DNA of 64,000 nucleotides from NCBI GenBank assembly GCA_964436825.1, contig CAYTEO010000001.1, positions 128,628-192,627 of the forward strand, in the 5' to 3' direction. The notes beneath the pieces were generated by a model that ran no database searches, was not told the DNA's origin, and saw only the letters and a program-made list of their open reading frames with translations. Position numbers and translations under genes: made by a program. Position 1 is the stretch's first letter. Every line of letters begins with the position of its first letter. Shown here one piece after another: positions 44,036 through 52,261 of this stretch. Source of the stretch: CAYTEO01 sp964436825 (GTDB lineage: Bacteria; Krumholzibacteriota; Krumholzibacteriia; LZORAL124-64-63).

Positions 44036-45376
44036 TCACTCGACGACGAACGTCGCGGTGGCCGTGCCCATGGGCACCGGCCGCTTCGCCTCGGCCGGCA
44101 GGTCCAGGAAGTCGACCACCGACGAGACGACCTTCGTCATGTACACGGTCGCCCGGACGGTGACCTCGCCCGGCGGCAGGTCGGTCGGCACCTGCCAGGT
44201 GAAGCTCTCGGGACGGGCCTGCAGCGGCGGCAGCCGGTAATCGGGGCCGAACTCGGCCGTGTGCCACTGGGCCACGGTCATCCGTCCCTGCGGATCCAGG
44301 TACGGCATCCGGTAGATGCGGTCCCCGGCCGGCACGTCGCCGTCGCGGGGCAGGCCGCCGAAGTCGCCCAGGTCCATGATCTCGGCCAGGTCCTGGTAGG
44401 CTCGCGCCGCCGGGTCGGCGATGGTCCATTCCTCCCCGTCGAAGCCGCGCCGGTCCACCGGCAGGTGATGGACCGTGCCCTGGCTGTCGATCGCCTCGAC
44501 GTGGAGCCAGACGACCCGCTCCTCGACCGAGCCGCTGGGGATCATGTGTCCCGCCTTGGCGTTCATCACCGTCGCGTCGATGCGGACCGTGCCGCCGCGG
44601 GCCACCTTCCGCTGCGCGGGGTGGAGCAGGATCTCCACGGCGCCGGCCAGCTTGGCGTCGCTGTGGACGCCGTGGAAGGTGTGCTGGCGGGCACCGGGAC
44701 GGACGTCGCCGTCCTCGGCCAGCGGCGTGTCGGCCGCCGGCATGTGGCACTGCTGGCAGGTGATCCCCGCCTTGCCGTACGGACCGTCGCGCCACTCCAG
44801 GTGGGTCGCCTTGACCCACTGGCCGTATGGGTCCTGCTCGTTGTGGCAGATGCCGCAGAACTCGGCCGTCTGCAGGAAGTCGTTCACGGCGATCCCGTGG
44901 TGGCCGCTCTCCAGGCCCGGCCGCGTCCCTTGTTCCGTCTCCCCGGCATCCAGGACGTAGTTGAAGTTGAACGGCAGGTCGCCGTCGAAACCCGTGATGC
45001 TGTGGCAGAGGTCGCAGCTCACGCCCTCGTTGGCGCGGGTCCCGGCGGCGGGCCGCTGCGGCGGGATGTCGCCGGCCAGGAAGGCCAGCGGGGCATGGCA
45101 GCCGTTGCAGCCGGCCTCGATGCCGGCCACCTTGGCCAGCTTGCGGGCATGGGGCAGCGCCAGGCGGAAGTACTCCGCCTCGTCCCAGGCGTGGGTGAAC
45201 GACTGGGACATGAGCGACCGGGCGTACTGGGCGGCCAGATCGACGTGGCACTCGGCGCAGACGTCGTCGCTCTCGAACCGGTCGTAGGGAACACTCCCCT
45301 GGCCGGCGGCGTCGCCGGCCGTCGCGCCGGTGGCGAGCAGGGAAAGAGAGCAGAACAGGACGACGAACTTCTTCAT
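44036..45376 (-). CDS. exported pentahaem cytochrome, c554-like
   Basis: 446 residues from the ATG at 45376 with GTGGAGG upstream; an in-frame start 24 codons earlier precedes the promoter and is rejected. A signal peptide (FVVLFCSLSLLATGATA) is followed by five CXXCH sites: CAECH, CNGCH, CDLCH, CGICH and CQQCH, the last at about residue 225. Spacing and the DVCAECHVDLAAQYARS opening resemble cytochrome c554-type domains. The C-terminal half has no haem and looks like an immunoglobulin-type beta domain (GGTVRIDATVMNAKAGHMIP). A histidine pair in HMIPSG may serve as a ligand. Role: periplasmic electron transfer, partner unknown. It is not part of the operon at 1-5.4 kb. Confidence 0.9.
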   Translation of the reverse strand: MKKFVVLFCSLSLLATGATAGDAAGQGSVPYDRFESDDVCAECHVDLAAQYARSLMSQSFTHAWDEAEYFRLALPHARKLAKVAGIEAGCNGCHAPLAFLAGDIPPQRPAAGTRANEGVSCDLCHSITGFDGDLPFNFNYVLDAGETEQGTRPGLESGHHGIAVNDFLQTAEFCGICHNEQDPYGQWVKATHLEWRDGPYGKAGITCQQCHMPAADTPLAEDGDVRPGARQHTFHGVHSDAKLAGAVEILLHPAQRKVARGGTVRIDATVMNAKAGHMIPSGSVEERVVWLHVEAIDSQGTVHHLPVDRRGFDGEEWTIADPAARAYQDLAEIMDLGDFGGLPRDGDVPAGDRIYRMPYLDPQGRMTVAQWHTAEFGPDYRLPPLQARPESFTWQVPTDLPPGEVTVRATVYMTKVVSSVVDFLDLPAEAKRPVPMGTATATFVVE

Positions 45377-45420
45377 GGCAACCTCCACGAGCAGGGATGG
45401 AAGCGGATGATTCACGACCA

Positions 45421-45449
45421 GGATGCCACCCCGCCCGGCAGCGGTCAAC
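45421..45449 (-). promoter_or_regulatory. promoter of the pentahaem cytochrome gene
   Basis: On the minus strand, TTGACC (45449-45444) and CATCCT (45426-45421) are 17 bases apart. The -35 overlaps the stop codon of the upstream gene. Confidence 0.55.
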
Positions 45450-46761
45450 GCTCCCGGAACGTCGGGTCCGGTACCGGCAGCGCCACCTGCTGCAGGCGCT
45501 CGGCGGCGGTGCGGTAGAATTCCCGGGCGGGGACGCGGGCGAAACCGAGCCTGATGTCAAACAGCGGCTCGCCCTGCACGAAGCGCCAGTGGTTGTGGAC
45601 GGTGGCTACCCGGCTGCCCGGTTCATACTGGATGAAGCGGCGGTGGGAACTGGAGAGCTGGGTACGGGGGACGTTGTTCTTGGCGGCGAACCAGATCAGG
45701 TCCAGCACCTCCTCCCCCCGGACCAGCGTGGTGTCGTGACGCTGCCGCCACGCCTGCTGGATGTCGGTGGCCAGCCGGCCGTCGCGGCCGCCGCTGACGT
45801 AGGCCGCCAGGAACTTGTCGTAGGTGTCGATCCCGTCCATGACCAGGGCCCCCAGCAGGCCATCGTAGCCGAGGGTCCGCCCGATGTGGATCAGGGCCAG
45901 GTCGTCGCAGACCCCCTCGCCCAGCCGCCGGCGGAAGAACTCCTGGTCGTAGGTCGGCCACGGGAAGAGGCGGTCGTCGTCCAGCGGGATCACGGCCCCG
46001 AGCCGCTCGAGGGTCTCCAGTTCCTCGTCCGTGAACTCGCGCTGGGAGGCGTCGGTGATTCCCAGCGGCGTGTACCGCTCGCGGACGACGACACGGATCT
46101 CCCCGCACCCCAGCTCGTACGGCTGACCGTCGAAGGCGCGGCGGTGCCAGCTGCGGGTCATGTCGCGCTGGGCGGCGTCGTCCATCAGGCCGGCCAGGAC
46201 CATCCCCTTGAGGAACGTTTCGGTCCGGACGACCTGGCCGCGCAGCAGCTCGATCCCCAGCAGCGGGCCGCGGGCGGTCTCCAGCGGCATCTCCGGCGCG
46301 TCGAGATGGGACAGGACGTGGTTGGCCGCTTCCTCGACCAGTTCCGTCCGCCGGCGACGGACGAGGTCGCCGCGCAGGTCGGACCAGCTCCTCTCCAGGA
46401 CGGTCAGGACGCGGTCGAAGGTCGCCTCGCGGAAGACCAGCGGCGAGCCGAACTCGTCCACGAACCAGCCGTGCCCCTGCTGGGCCCGGCCGACGACCGA
46501 CTGGGGCAGCAGGTCCTGCATGATCGCCGGCGAGGCGGCGAAGCGCTGGCCCATCAGGTACTCGAAGTCGTCGTGGACGAGCTTGGCGAACAGTTCCTCG
46601 TTGCCGCGGATGGTCAGGTAGCGGATTCCGCGCCCATGGCGCTCGCGCGCGCCGCGGCGCCGATCGAACCGATCGTCGCTGCGGCCGGCCAGGCGGTCCA
46701 GGATGTGCAGGACCTTCTCCGCGGCGGCGCGGGACCTCTTGAAGCGTCGATGGCGTGCCAT
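45445..46761 (-). CDS. unrecognised 438-residue cytosolic protein
   Basis: 438 residues from the ATG at 46761. There is no signal peptide and no long hydrophobic segment. The N-terminus is very basic (RHRRFKRSRAAAEK). The rest is mixed helix and strand with notable stretches GNEELFAKLVHDDFEYLMG, GWFVDEFGSPLVFREATF, FFRRRLGEGVCDDLALIHIG and VATVHNHWRFVQGE. I do not recognise the family or a catalytic motif. Codon use and open length make it a real gene. It lies between a secreted protease and a cytochrome gene, and its start is only 7 bases after a -10 box with no ribosome site, which suggests a leaderless mRNA. Confidence 0.75.
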   Translation of the reverse strand: MARHRRFKRSRAAAEKVLHILDRLAGRSDDRFDRRRGARERHGRGIRYLTIRGNEELFAKLVHDDFEYLMGQRFAASPAIMQDLLPQSVVGRAQQGHGWFVDEFGSPLVFREATFDRVLTVLERSWSDLRGDLVRRRRTELVEEAANHVLSHLDAPEMPLETARGPLLGIELLRGQVVRTETFLKGMVLAGLMDDAAQRDMTRSWHRRAFDGQPYELGCGEIRVVVRERYTPLGITDASQREFTDEELETLERLGAVIPLDDDRLFPWPTYDQEFFRRRLGEGVCDDLALIHIGRTLGYDGLLGALVMDGIDTYDKFLAAYVSGGRDGRLATDIQQAWRQRHDTTLVRGEEVLDLIWFAAKNNVPRTQLSSSHRRFIQYEPGSRVATVHNHWRFVQGEPLFDIRLGFARVPAREFYRTAAERLQQVALPVPDPTFRER

Positions 46762-46768
46762 TCGGGAC

Positions 46769-46774
46769 AGGATA
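46769..46774 (-). promoter_or_regulatory. -10 box TATCCT of the unrecognised gene, predicted leaderless
   Basis: On the minus strand, TATCCT is followed by 7 bases and the ATG. A TTGCCG lies 15 bases upstream, a short spacing. Confidence 0.45.
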
Positions 46775-46799
46775 ACGGTTTTCGGCGCTCGGCAACAGG

Positions 46800-46829
46800 A
46801 AAAGGGCCGGCCCCCGCCCGGGCCGGCCC
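46800..46829 (-). terminator. intrinsic terminator after the C39-like protease gene
   Basis: Two copies of the self-complementary GGGCCGGCCC (46804-46813 and 46820-46829) pair across a 6-base loop and are followed on the minus strand by TTTT. Confidence 0.75.
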
Positions 46830-46853
46830 CCGCGGTGCGGCTGTTCCTACCCC

Positions 46854-47663
46854 CTAGCGGAACAGCTCCTTCACCACGCCCCAGGTGATCTGCTCGTCCG
46901 GCACCGGATCGAAGTCGGCATAGAAGACGTCCCTGGGATCGAGCAGGGGCTGCTGCCCGATCCAGTAGGGCGAGCCCGACACCGGCCAGGGATCGAAGAT
47001 GAAGTACCTGTCGTCGCCCGTGGCCGCGGTGCCCTGGTCGTTGTAGCCGGCGATGATCTTGGCGTGCCCGCTGCACTCCGCGATCTCGTCGACGGGCGGC
47101 GGATAGATGCCGTCCGGCCACCCGAAGTGATCGCACCAGATGATCGGGATGTTGTCGTCCAGGCACTGGATGATGTAGGCCGGTGTCAGGGGCAGGAACC
47201 CCTGGTTGACCGGTCCCCAGATGTAGATCAGCGCCAGGCCGCGCGTCCACTGGAAGGCCGTGACGACCTCGTCGGGCAGACCGCTGGCCAGGGCGGAGCG
47301 GTCGAACATCCCCACCCCGTGGGTCTGCAGGATGCCGTCGCCGGGGATCTCGCCGCCGGACAGCTTGCCGTTGTCGTAGATCCAGTCCTGCAGGACCTTG
47401 TTGCCGCCACCGCCGCGGTAGAGCGAGATCATGGCGATGCAGGCGGGCACGCAGTAGTACCCGCAGTGCCGGCAGGCCGCGGCGGCATGGTTGGCGGCAT
47501 GGACCACGGGGCCGCAGGGGTTGGGAACGGCCACGCACGGCATGACCGTGTCCTTGTGCTGCCAGAGCTGCGGGATGTTCAGGGTGACGACCTTGGCACC
47601 GGCCAGGGTCGGTGCCAGCAACAGGACTGCCAGCAGGCCGAGGAGCAATTGCCGTTTCTTCAT
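46854..47663 (-). CDS. secreted C39-like cysteine peptidase with C-terminal TWGxxK tag
   Basis: 269 residues with a signal peptide (LLLGLLAVLLLAPTLAGA). A papain-like C39 arrangement is visible: Cys in CGYYCVPACIAMISLYRG, His in GHAKIIAGYNDQG, and Asp in FIFDPWP. C39 domains occur in bacteriocin exporters, but here the domain is alone and secreted, so it is more likely a protease or a relative with another substrate. The DNIPIIWCDHFGWPDGIYPP insert is not typical. The chain ends ITWGVVKELFR, matching the end of the lamin-tail protein at 54862 and close to that of the temptin-like protein. Confidence 0.75.
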   Translation of the reverse strand: MKKRQLLLGLLAVLLLAPTLAGAKVVTLNIPQLWQHKDTVMPCVAVPNPCGPVVHAANHAAAACRHCGYYCVPACIAMISLYRGGGGNKVLQDWIYDNGKLSGGEIPGDGILQTHGVGMFDRSALASGLPDEVVTAFQWTRGLALIYIWGPVNQGFLPLTPAYIIQCLDDNIPIIWCDHFGWPDGIYPPPVDEIAECSGHAKIIAGYNDQGTAATGDDRYFIFDPWPVSGSPYWIGQQPLLDPRDVFYADFDPVPDEQITWGVVKELFR

Positions 47664-47743
47664 GGTACCGCCTCCCGTCGAGAGCCTCCGTTCGCTGGCG
47701 AGCGCAACGGGGTCGTTTGGCGACGGGAGAGGTTCTTACAGGA

Positions 47744-47773
47744 CCGGCCCGGCCGCCGCGGCGACCGGGCCGG
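47744..47773 (-). other. GC hairpin downstream of the first acyl-CoA dehydrogenase gene
   Basis: A 14-bp stem with one G-U pair (CCGGCCCGGTCGCC with GGCGGCCGGGCCGG on the minus strand) and a 2-base gap lies 18 bases past the stop at 47792. No T-run follows. It may be a weak or Rho-assisted terminator. Confidence 0.55.
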
Positions 47774-47791
47774 ATACCGGAAACGCTGCGT

Positions 47792-48937
47792 TCAGCCCAG
47801 TTCCCGGATGACGTGGCGGGCGATGACCAGCTTCTGGATCTCGCTGGCCCCCTCGTAGATGCGGGTCACGCGCACGTCGCGGTAGTAGCGCTCGATGGGG
47901 TACTCCTTGACGTAGCCGTAGCCGCCGTGGATCTGCAGCGCCTCGTCGGCGCAGAAGCCGGCCGCCTCGGTGGCCAGCAGCTTGGCCATGGCCGCGGTCT
48001 GCGAGTAGGGCCGCCCCTGGTCCTTGAGCGTGGCCGCCTCCAGGGCCACCACCCGCGCCGCGTGCAGCCGCGTGGCCATCTCGGCGATCTTCTGCTGCAC
48101 GACCGGCTGGTCGGTCAGCGGCCCGCCGAAGGCCTCCCGCTGCCTGGCGTAGCGCACCGCCTCCTGCAGGCAGGCCCGGCCGATCCCCAGGGCCTGGAAG
48201 GCGATGCCGATCCGCCCGCCGTCCAGGGCCTGCATGGCGATCTTGAACCCCTCCCCCTCCCGGCCGATGAGGTTGGCCGCCGGCACGCGGACCTCGTCCA
48301 GCTCCACCACCACGGTGTCGCTGGCGCGCAGGCCCATCTTGTCCTCCTTCTTGGCGATGTTCAGCCCCGCGGCGCCGCGCTCGACCAGGAAGGCGCTGAT
48401 GGTCCGGTGCCCCGTGGTGCCCGGCTCCCGCGCCAGCACCACGTAGAACTGCGCCCGGGCGCCGTTGGTGACGAACAGCTTGCTGCCGGACAGGACGTAG
48501 TCGTCGCCGTCGCGGCGGGCGGTGGCCTGCAGGGCGGCGGCGTCGCTGCCGGCGCCGGCCTCGGTGACGCAGAAGGCGGCGATCTCCCCCTGGCACATGC
48601 GCGGCAGCACGCGCTGCTTCAGCTCCTCGCTCCCGAACAGGGCGATGGGGTAGCTGCCCACGCTGTTGTGCACGCAGATCATCACCGCCACGCCGGCGCT
48701 GACCGCGGCCAGTTCCTCCACCACCAGCCCGTAGGCCACGGTGTCGGCCCCCAGCCCGCCATACTCCTGCGGGAAGGCCAGGCCGAAGAAGCCAAGCTCG
48801 CGCATCTTCTGCACCAGGTCGTCGGGCATGCCGTTGTCGTGGTCCATCTGCTCGGCGATGGGCGCGATCTCGCGGGCGGCGAAGTCGCGCACCATGTCGC
48901 GCAACATGGTCTGCTGCTCGGAGAGGGTGAAGTCCAT
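47792..48937 (-). CDS. acyl-CoA dehydrogenase (short-chain type), copy 1
   Basis: 381 residues. FAD-dependent acyl-CoA dehydrogenase with FCVTEAGAGSDAAAL, KLFVTNGARAQFYVV, the QALDGGRIGIAFQALGIGRA helix, QIHGGYGYVKEYPIERYYRD and the catalytic base Glu in RIYEGASEIQK. It converts a short acyl-CoA to the 2-enoyl-CoA and passes electrons to ETF. About 47% of positions are shared by eye with the copy at 50170. It is separated from that copy by a dead FGE-like gene, so it may now be transcribed alone; GAAAGGA precedes the ATG. Confidence 0.94.
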   Translation of the reverse strand: MDFTLSEQQTMLRDMVRDFAAREIAPIAEQMDHDNGMPDDLVQKMRELGFFGLAFPQEYGGLGADTVAYGLVVEELAAVSAGVAVMICVHNSVGSYPIALFGSEELKQRVLPRMCQGEIAAFCVTEAGAGSDAAALQATARRDGDDYVLSGSKLFVTNGARAQFYVVLAREPGTTGHRTISAFLVERGAAGLNIAKKEDKMGLRASDTVVVELDEVRVPAANLIGREGEGFKIAMQALDGGRIGIAFQALGIGRACLQEAVRYARQREAFGGPLTDQPVVQQKIAEMATRLHAARVVALEAATLKDQGRPYSQTAAMAKLLATEAAGFCADEALQIHGGYGYVKEYPIERYYRDVRVTRIYEGASEIQKLVIARHVIRELG

Positions 48938-49099
48938 GGGGTGTCCTTTCGGTCAACACAGCGTCGCGGTCGACATCGGCATCAATGGTAGTCTCCACAT
49001 CGGGTACGATCCAGCAGGATGCCACCTGCACTATCCCCGCCGTGACCACCCGGCCCAGGGTGGGAACCGTACACGATATCACCCGCCGGGATGTGGATC

Positions 49100-50136
49100 C
49101 TACCGTGCCATGGCCGCCCGCACGACCCGGAAACCGATGTAGTTGCCGGCAAAGCCCGGTTCCCCGAAACCACGCGCCGCCGCACGGCACCCCGCGGCCT
49201 GGCTGTTCCAGAAACCGCCGCGGAGGACGCGGTGGTCTCCTGTCTGCGGTCCGACGGGGTCCGTCACCGGCGTCGAGGGATAGTTCCCCGCCAGTCCCAG
49301 CACCATTCCGAGACGTTGCCGTGCATGTCGAACAGGCCCCAGGGACTGGCCTGCTTGCCGGCGACCTCGTGGACGACGCCCCCGGCGTTGCCGCAGTACC
49401 ACCCGAGCTGGTCCAGCAGGGAGTCGTCGCAGTAGACGTTGGAGATCTCTCCGGTGGCGAAGGCCGTGGCGCTTCCCGCCCGGCAGGCGAACTCCCACTC
49501 GGCCTCGGTGGGCAACCGGTAGCCTTCGGCAGCGGCCAGATCGCCTCCGGCCACGCTCCACGTCGCATGGTCGTAGGTCCTGGACAGACCGTCCCGCAGG
49601 TTCAACCAGTCGCAGTACGCTGCCGCCCCGTACCAGGTCACTTGCACGACCGGTAGCGAGGGAGCATCGGTCGCGAACTCTCCATCGGCGAAGGTGATCC
49701 GACAGTCCGCCGCATCCAGGTCCAGCAACTCGACCGTCGAACCGTCCAGATGATCCTGCACGCTCCCGTTCCAGACGGTCACGTAGCCACGGTCGTACGC
49801 CCACTGGAGCATACCGGCGTAGTCCTGGTTGGTCACCTAGGTGGTCTCGATGTAGAAGCCGTGGGTGAGAGTGACCTGGTGCTGGGTCTCGTCCGCGACT
49901 CTTCCCGGTTCATCCACCGGACTGCCCATGGCGAAGGTTCCCCCGGGCACGAAGACGAAACCCGTCGGCCCACAGAGATAGTTCCCGATGAAGGTCACCG
50001 TGTCACCGGCCGCCAGGGTCAGCGTCTGCGGCGAGGGAACGGCAGGCGGGTACTGAACACAGCTTATCGGCTCCCGTTCACCGGCGACAAGCACGAAATA
50101 GAAAGCGATGCGGGGATGCCACGCCCAACGTGGCAT
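49100..50136 (-). pseudogene. degraded secreted FGE-sulfatase (formylglycine-generating-like) domain protein
   Basis: Three reading segments together give an FGE-type domain: GFVFVPGGTFAMGSPVDEP near the start, EGYRLPTEAEWEFACRAG and FDMHGNVSEWCWDW in the middle, and VLRGGFWNSQAAGCRAAARG near the end. A TAG at 49839-49837 replaces the Glu expected in ETT-E-VTN. A one-base loss near 49290 (a GGG shortened to GG) shifts the frame just after WCWDW, and the rest continues in another frame to the stop at 49100. The only upstream start falls inside the terminator hairpin of the next gene, so the original 5' end and signal peptide are gone. The remaining motifs are well preserved, so inactivation is recent or partly a sequencing artefact. 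Confidence 0.85.
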
Positions 50137-50142
50137 CCCCGC
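50110..50142 (-). terminator. terminator hairpin after the second acyl-CoA dehydrogenase gene
   Basis: A perfect 14-bp stem (GCGGGGATGCCACG at 50110-50123, complement at 50129-50142) with loop CCCAA is followed on the minus strand by ATCGCTTTCTATTT, a loose T-rich stretch. Confidence 0.7.
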
Positions 50143-50169
50143 TCGGTCACCGGACCCACTGCCGGAACG

Positions 50170-51315
50170 CTACTTCCCCCGCAACCGCCGCGAGCTGATG
50201 ACCAGCTTCTGCGCCTCGCTGGTCCCCTCGTAGATGGTCGTGATGCGCGCGTCGCGGAAGCGGCGCTCCACGGGGTACTCCTTGCTGTAGCCGTAGCCGC
50301 CGAAGATCTGCACCGCCTCGTTGGCGATCCAGTTGGCCGCCTCGCTGGCCGCCAGCTTGGCCATGGCGCTCTGCTCGCTGTAGCTCTGGCCCTGGTCCTT
50401 CAGCCAGGCGGCGCGCATGGTCAGCAGCCAGGCCGCCTCGTAGCGCAGGGCCATCTCGGCGATCTTCCACTGGATGGCCTGGAACTTGGCGATGGGCCGG
50501 CCGAACTGCTCGCGGGTCTTGGCGTACTCGGTGGCCTCCTCCAGGGCGGCGCGGGCGATGCCCAGGGCCTGGGCGGCGATGCCGATCCGGCCGCCGTCCA
50601 GGGTCTTCATGGCCACGATGAACCCCTCGCCCTCCGGCCCCAGCCGCTGGCTGTCGGGAACCCGCACGTTGTCGAAGGCGAGTTGGGCGGTGTCCGACGC
50701 CCGGATGCCCAGCTTCTTCTCCTTGGCGATGACGGAGAAGCCCGGTGTCTCCTTCTCCACGATGAAAGCGTTGATGCCGTGGTGCCGTTTTTCCGGCTCG
50801 GTCATGGCGAAGACGATCAGGATGTCGGCGTGGGCCCCGTTGGTGATGAAGTTCTTCATCCCGTTGATGACCCACTCGTCGCCGTCGCGCACGGCCGTGG
50901 TCTGCTGGTTGGCGGCGTCGGTGCCGGCGTTGGGCTCGCTCAGGCAGTAGCAGCCCAGCTTCTCCCCCCTGGCCAGCGGGGTGAGGAACCTCTTCTTCTG
51001 CTCCTCGGTCCCGTAGGTCTCCAGCGGCCAGCAGACCAGGGAGTTGTTGACCGACATGATCACGCCGGTCGAGGCGCAGGCGGCCGAGATCTCCTCCATG
51101 GCCAGCACGTAGCTGACGGTGTCCAGCCCGGCGCCGCCGTACTCTGGGGGGACGTTCATCCCCATGAAGCCCAGCTCACCCAGCTTCTTGACCTGCTCGG
51201 CCGGGAAGTGCTCGTCGCGGTCCCACTGCGCCGCGTAGGGCGCCAGCTCCTTCTGGGCGAACTCGCGGGCCGCGTCGCGGATCATCCGCTGCTGTTCGGT
51301 CAGTGCGAAATCCAA
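50170..51315 (-). CDS. acyl-CoA dehydrogenase (short-chain type), copy 2
   Basis: 381 residues with the same motif order as copy 1: CYCLSEPNAGTDAANQQT, ITNGAHADILIVFAM, MKTLDGGRIGIAAQALGIA, QIFGGYGYSKEYPVERRFRD, and the catalytic Glu in TIYEGTSEAQK. It is last in the run dehydrogenase-thiolase-hydroxyacyl-CoA dehydrogenase-dehydrogenase, 61 bases after hbd. The VNNSLVCWPLETYG segment near the substrate cavity resembles butyryl-CoA dehydrogenases. Chain-length preference cannot be read with certainty. Confidence 0.94.
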   Translation of the reverse strand: MDFALTEQQRMIRDAAREFAQKELAPYAAQWDRDEHFPAEQVKKLGELGFMGMNVPPEYGGAGLDTVSYVLAMEEISAACASTGVIMSVNNSLVCWPLETYGTEEQKKRFLTPLARGEKLGCYCLSEPNAGTDAANQQTTAVRDGDEWVINGMKNFITNGAHADILIVFAMTEPEKRHHGINAFIVEKETPGFSVIAKEKKLGIRASDTAQLAFDNVRVPDSQRLGPEGEGFIVAMKTLDGGRIGIAAQALGIARAALEEATEYAKTREQFGRPIAKFQAIQWKIAEMALRYEAAWLLTMRAAWLKDQGQSYSEQSAMAKLAASEAANWIANEAVQIFGGYGYSKEYPVERRFRDARITTIYEGTSEAQKLVISSRRLRGK

Positions 51316-51376
51316 GGCCGCCTCCTCGCTGACGATCGATCACCGTGCTCGGGGGACGGGCGAGCGCCGGTGGCGC

Positions 51377-52222
51377 TCACCCGGAGTAGTCGTAGAACCC
51401 CTTGCCGCTCTTGCGCCCCAGGTGGCCCGCGTCGACCATCCGCCGCAGCAGCGGGCAGGGGCGGTACTTGCTGTCGCCGAAGCCCTCGTAGAGGACCTCC
51501 ATGATGTCCAGGCAGACGTCCAGGCCGATGAAGTCGGCCAGGGTCAGCGGCCCCATGGGGTGGGCCATGCCCAGCTTCATCACGGTGTCGATGGCCTCGC
51601 GGTCGGCCACGCCCTCCATCAGGCAGTAGATCGCCTCGTTGATCATGGGCATCAGCACGCGGTTGCTGATGAAACCGGGGTAGTCCTCCACGGTGACCGG
51701 CACCTTGCCCAGCCCCTCGGCGATCTCCGTGATCCGCGCCAGCACGTCGTCCGCGGTGGCCTGTCCCTTGATGACCTCCACCAGCTTCATCACCGGCACC
51801 GGGTTCATGAAGTGCATGCCGATGCAGCGCTCGGCGCGGCCGGTGCAGGCGGCGAGCTTGGTGATGGAGATGCTGGAGGTGTTCGAGGCGAGGATCGCCT
51901 CGGGCCCCAGCACCGCGTCCAGCTTCTCGAAGATCCCCTTCTTGACCTCGAAGTCCTCGAAGACCGCCTCGACGGCCAGCTCCACGCCGGCGGCCGCGGC
52001 CACGTCCGTGGCGGGGGTGATCCGAGCCAGGGCGGCGGCCTTCTCGTCCTCGGTGAGGATCTCCTTCTTGACCTGCCGGTCCATGTTCTTGCCGATGGTC
52101 GCCAGGGCCCGGTCCAGCGCCTCCTGGGAGACGTCGACCAGGGTGACCTCGTGACCGTGCTGGGCGAAGACGTGGGCGATGCCGTTGCCCATGGTCCCGC
52201 CGCCGATGACCGCTACCTTCAT
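51377..52222 (-). CDS. hbd: 3-hydroxybutyryl-CoA dehydrogenase
   Basis: 281 residues, the length of the clostridial-type enzyme. NAD-binding GGGTMGNGIAHVFAQHG at 7-23, catalytic His in CIGMHFMNPVPVMKLVEV, and the C-terminal domain with EGVADREAIDTVMKLGMAHP and RKSGKGFYDYSG. It oxidises 3-hydroxyacyl-CoA to 3-oxoacyl-CoA, or runs in reverse. It follows the thiolase gene by 39 bases. Confidence 0.95.
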   Translation of the reverse strand: MKVAVIGGGTMGNGIAHVFAQHGHEVTLVDVSQEALDRALATIGKNMDRQVKKEILTEDEKAAALARITPATDVAAAAGVELAVEAVFEDFEVKKGIFEKLDAVLGPEAILASNTSSISITKLAACTGRAERCIGMHFMNPVPVMKLVEVIKGQATADDVLARITEIAEGLGKVPVTVEDYPGFISNRVLMPMINEAIYCLMEGVADREAIDTVMKLGMAHPMGPLTLADFIGLDVCLDIMEVLYEGFGDSKYRPCPLLRRMVDAGHLGRKSGKGFYDYSG

Positions 52223-52261
52223 CTTCTACCTCCAGCTATCACCACAACTCGTTGCGCTGCC

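Noticed and set aside
49837..49839. TAG in the FGE-like gene as a recoded (read-through) codon
   Set aside because: A separate frameshift and a missing 5' end in the same gene make plain decay or error more likely than recoding.
50110..50136. ATG reading MPRWAWHPR as the true start of the FGE-like gene
   Set aside because: It lies inside a perfect 14-bp terminator hairpin and gives no signal peptide.
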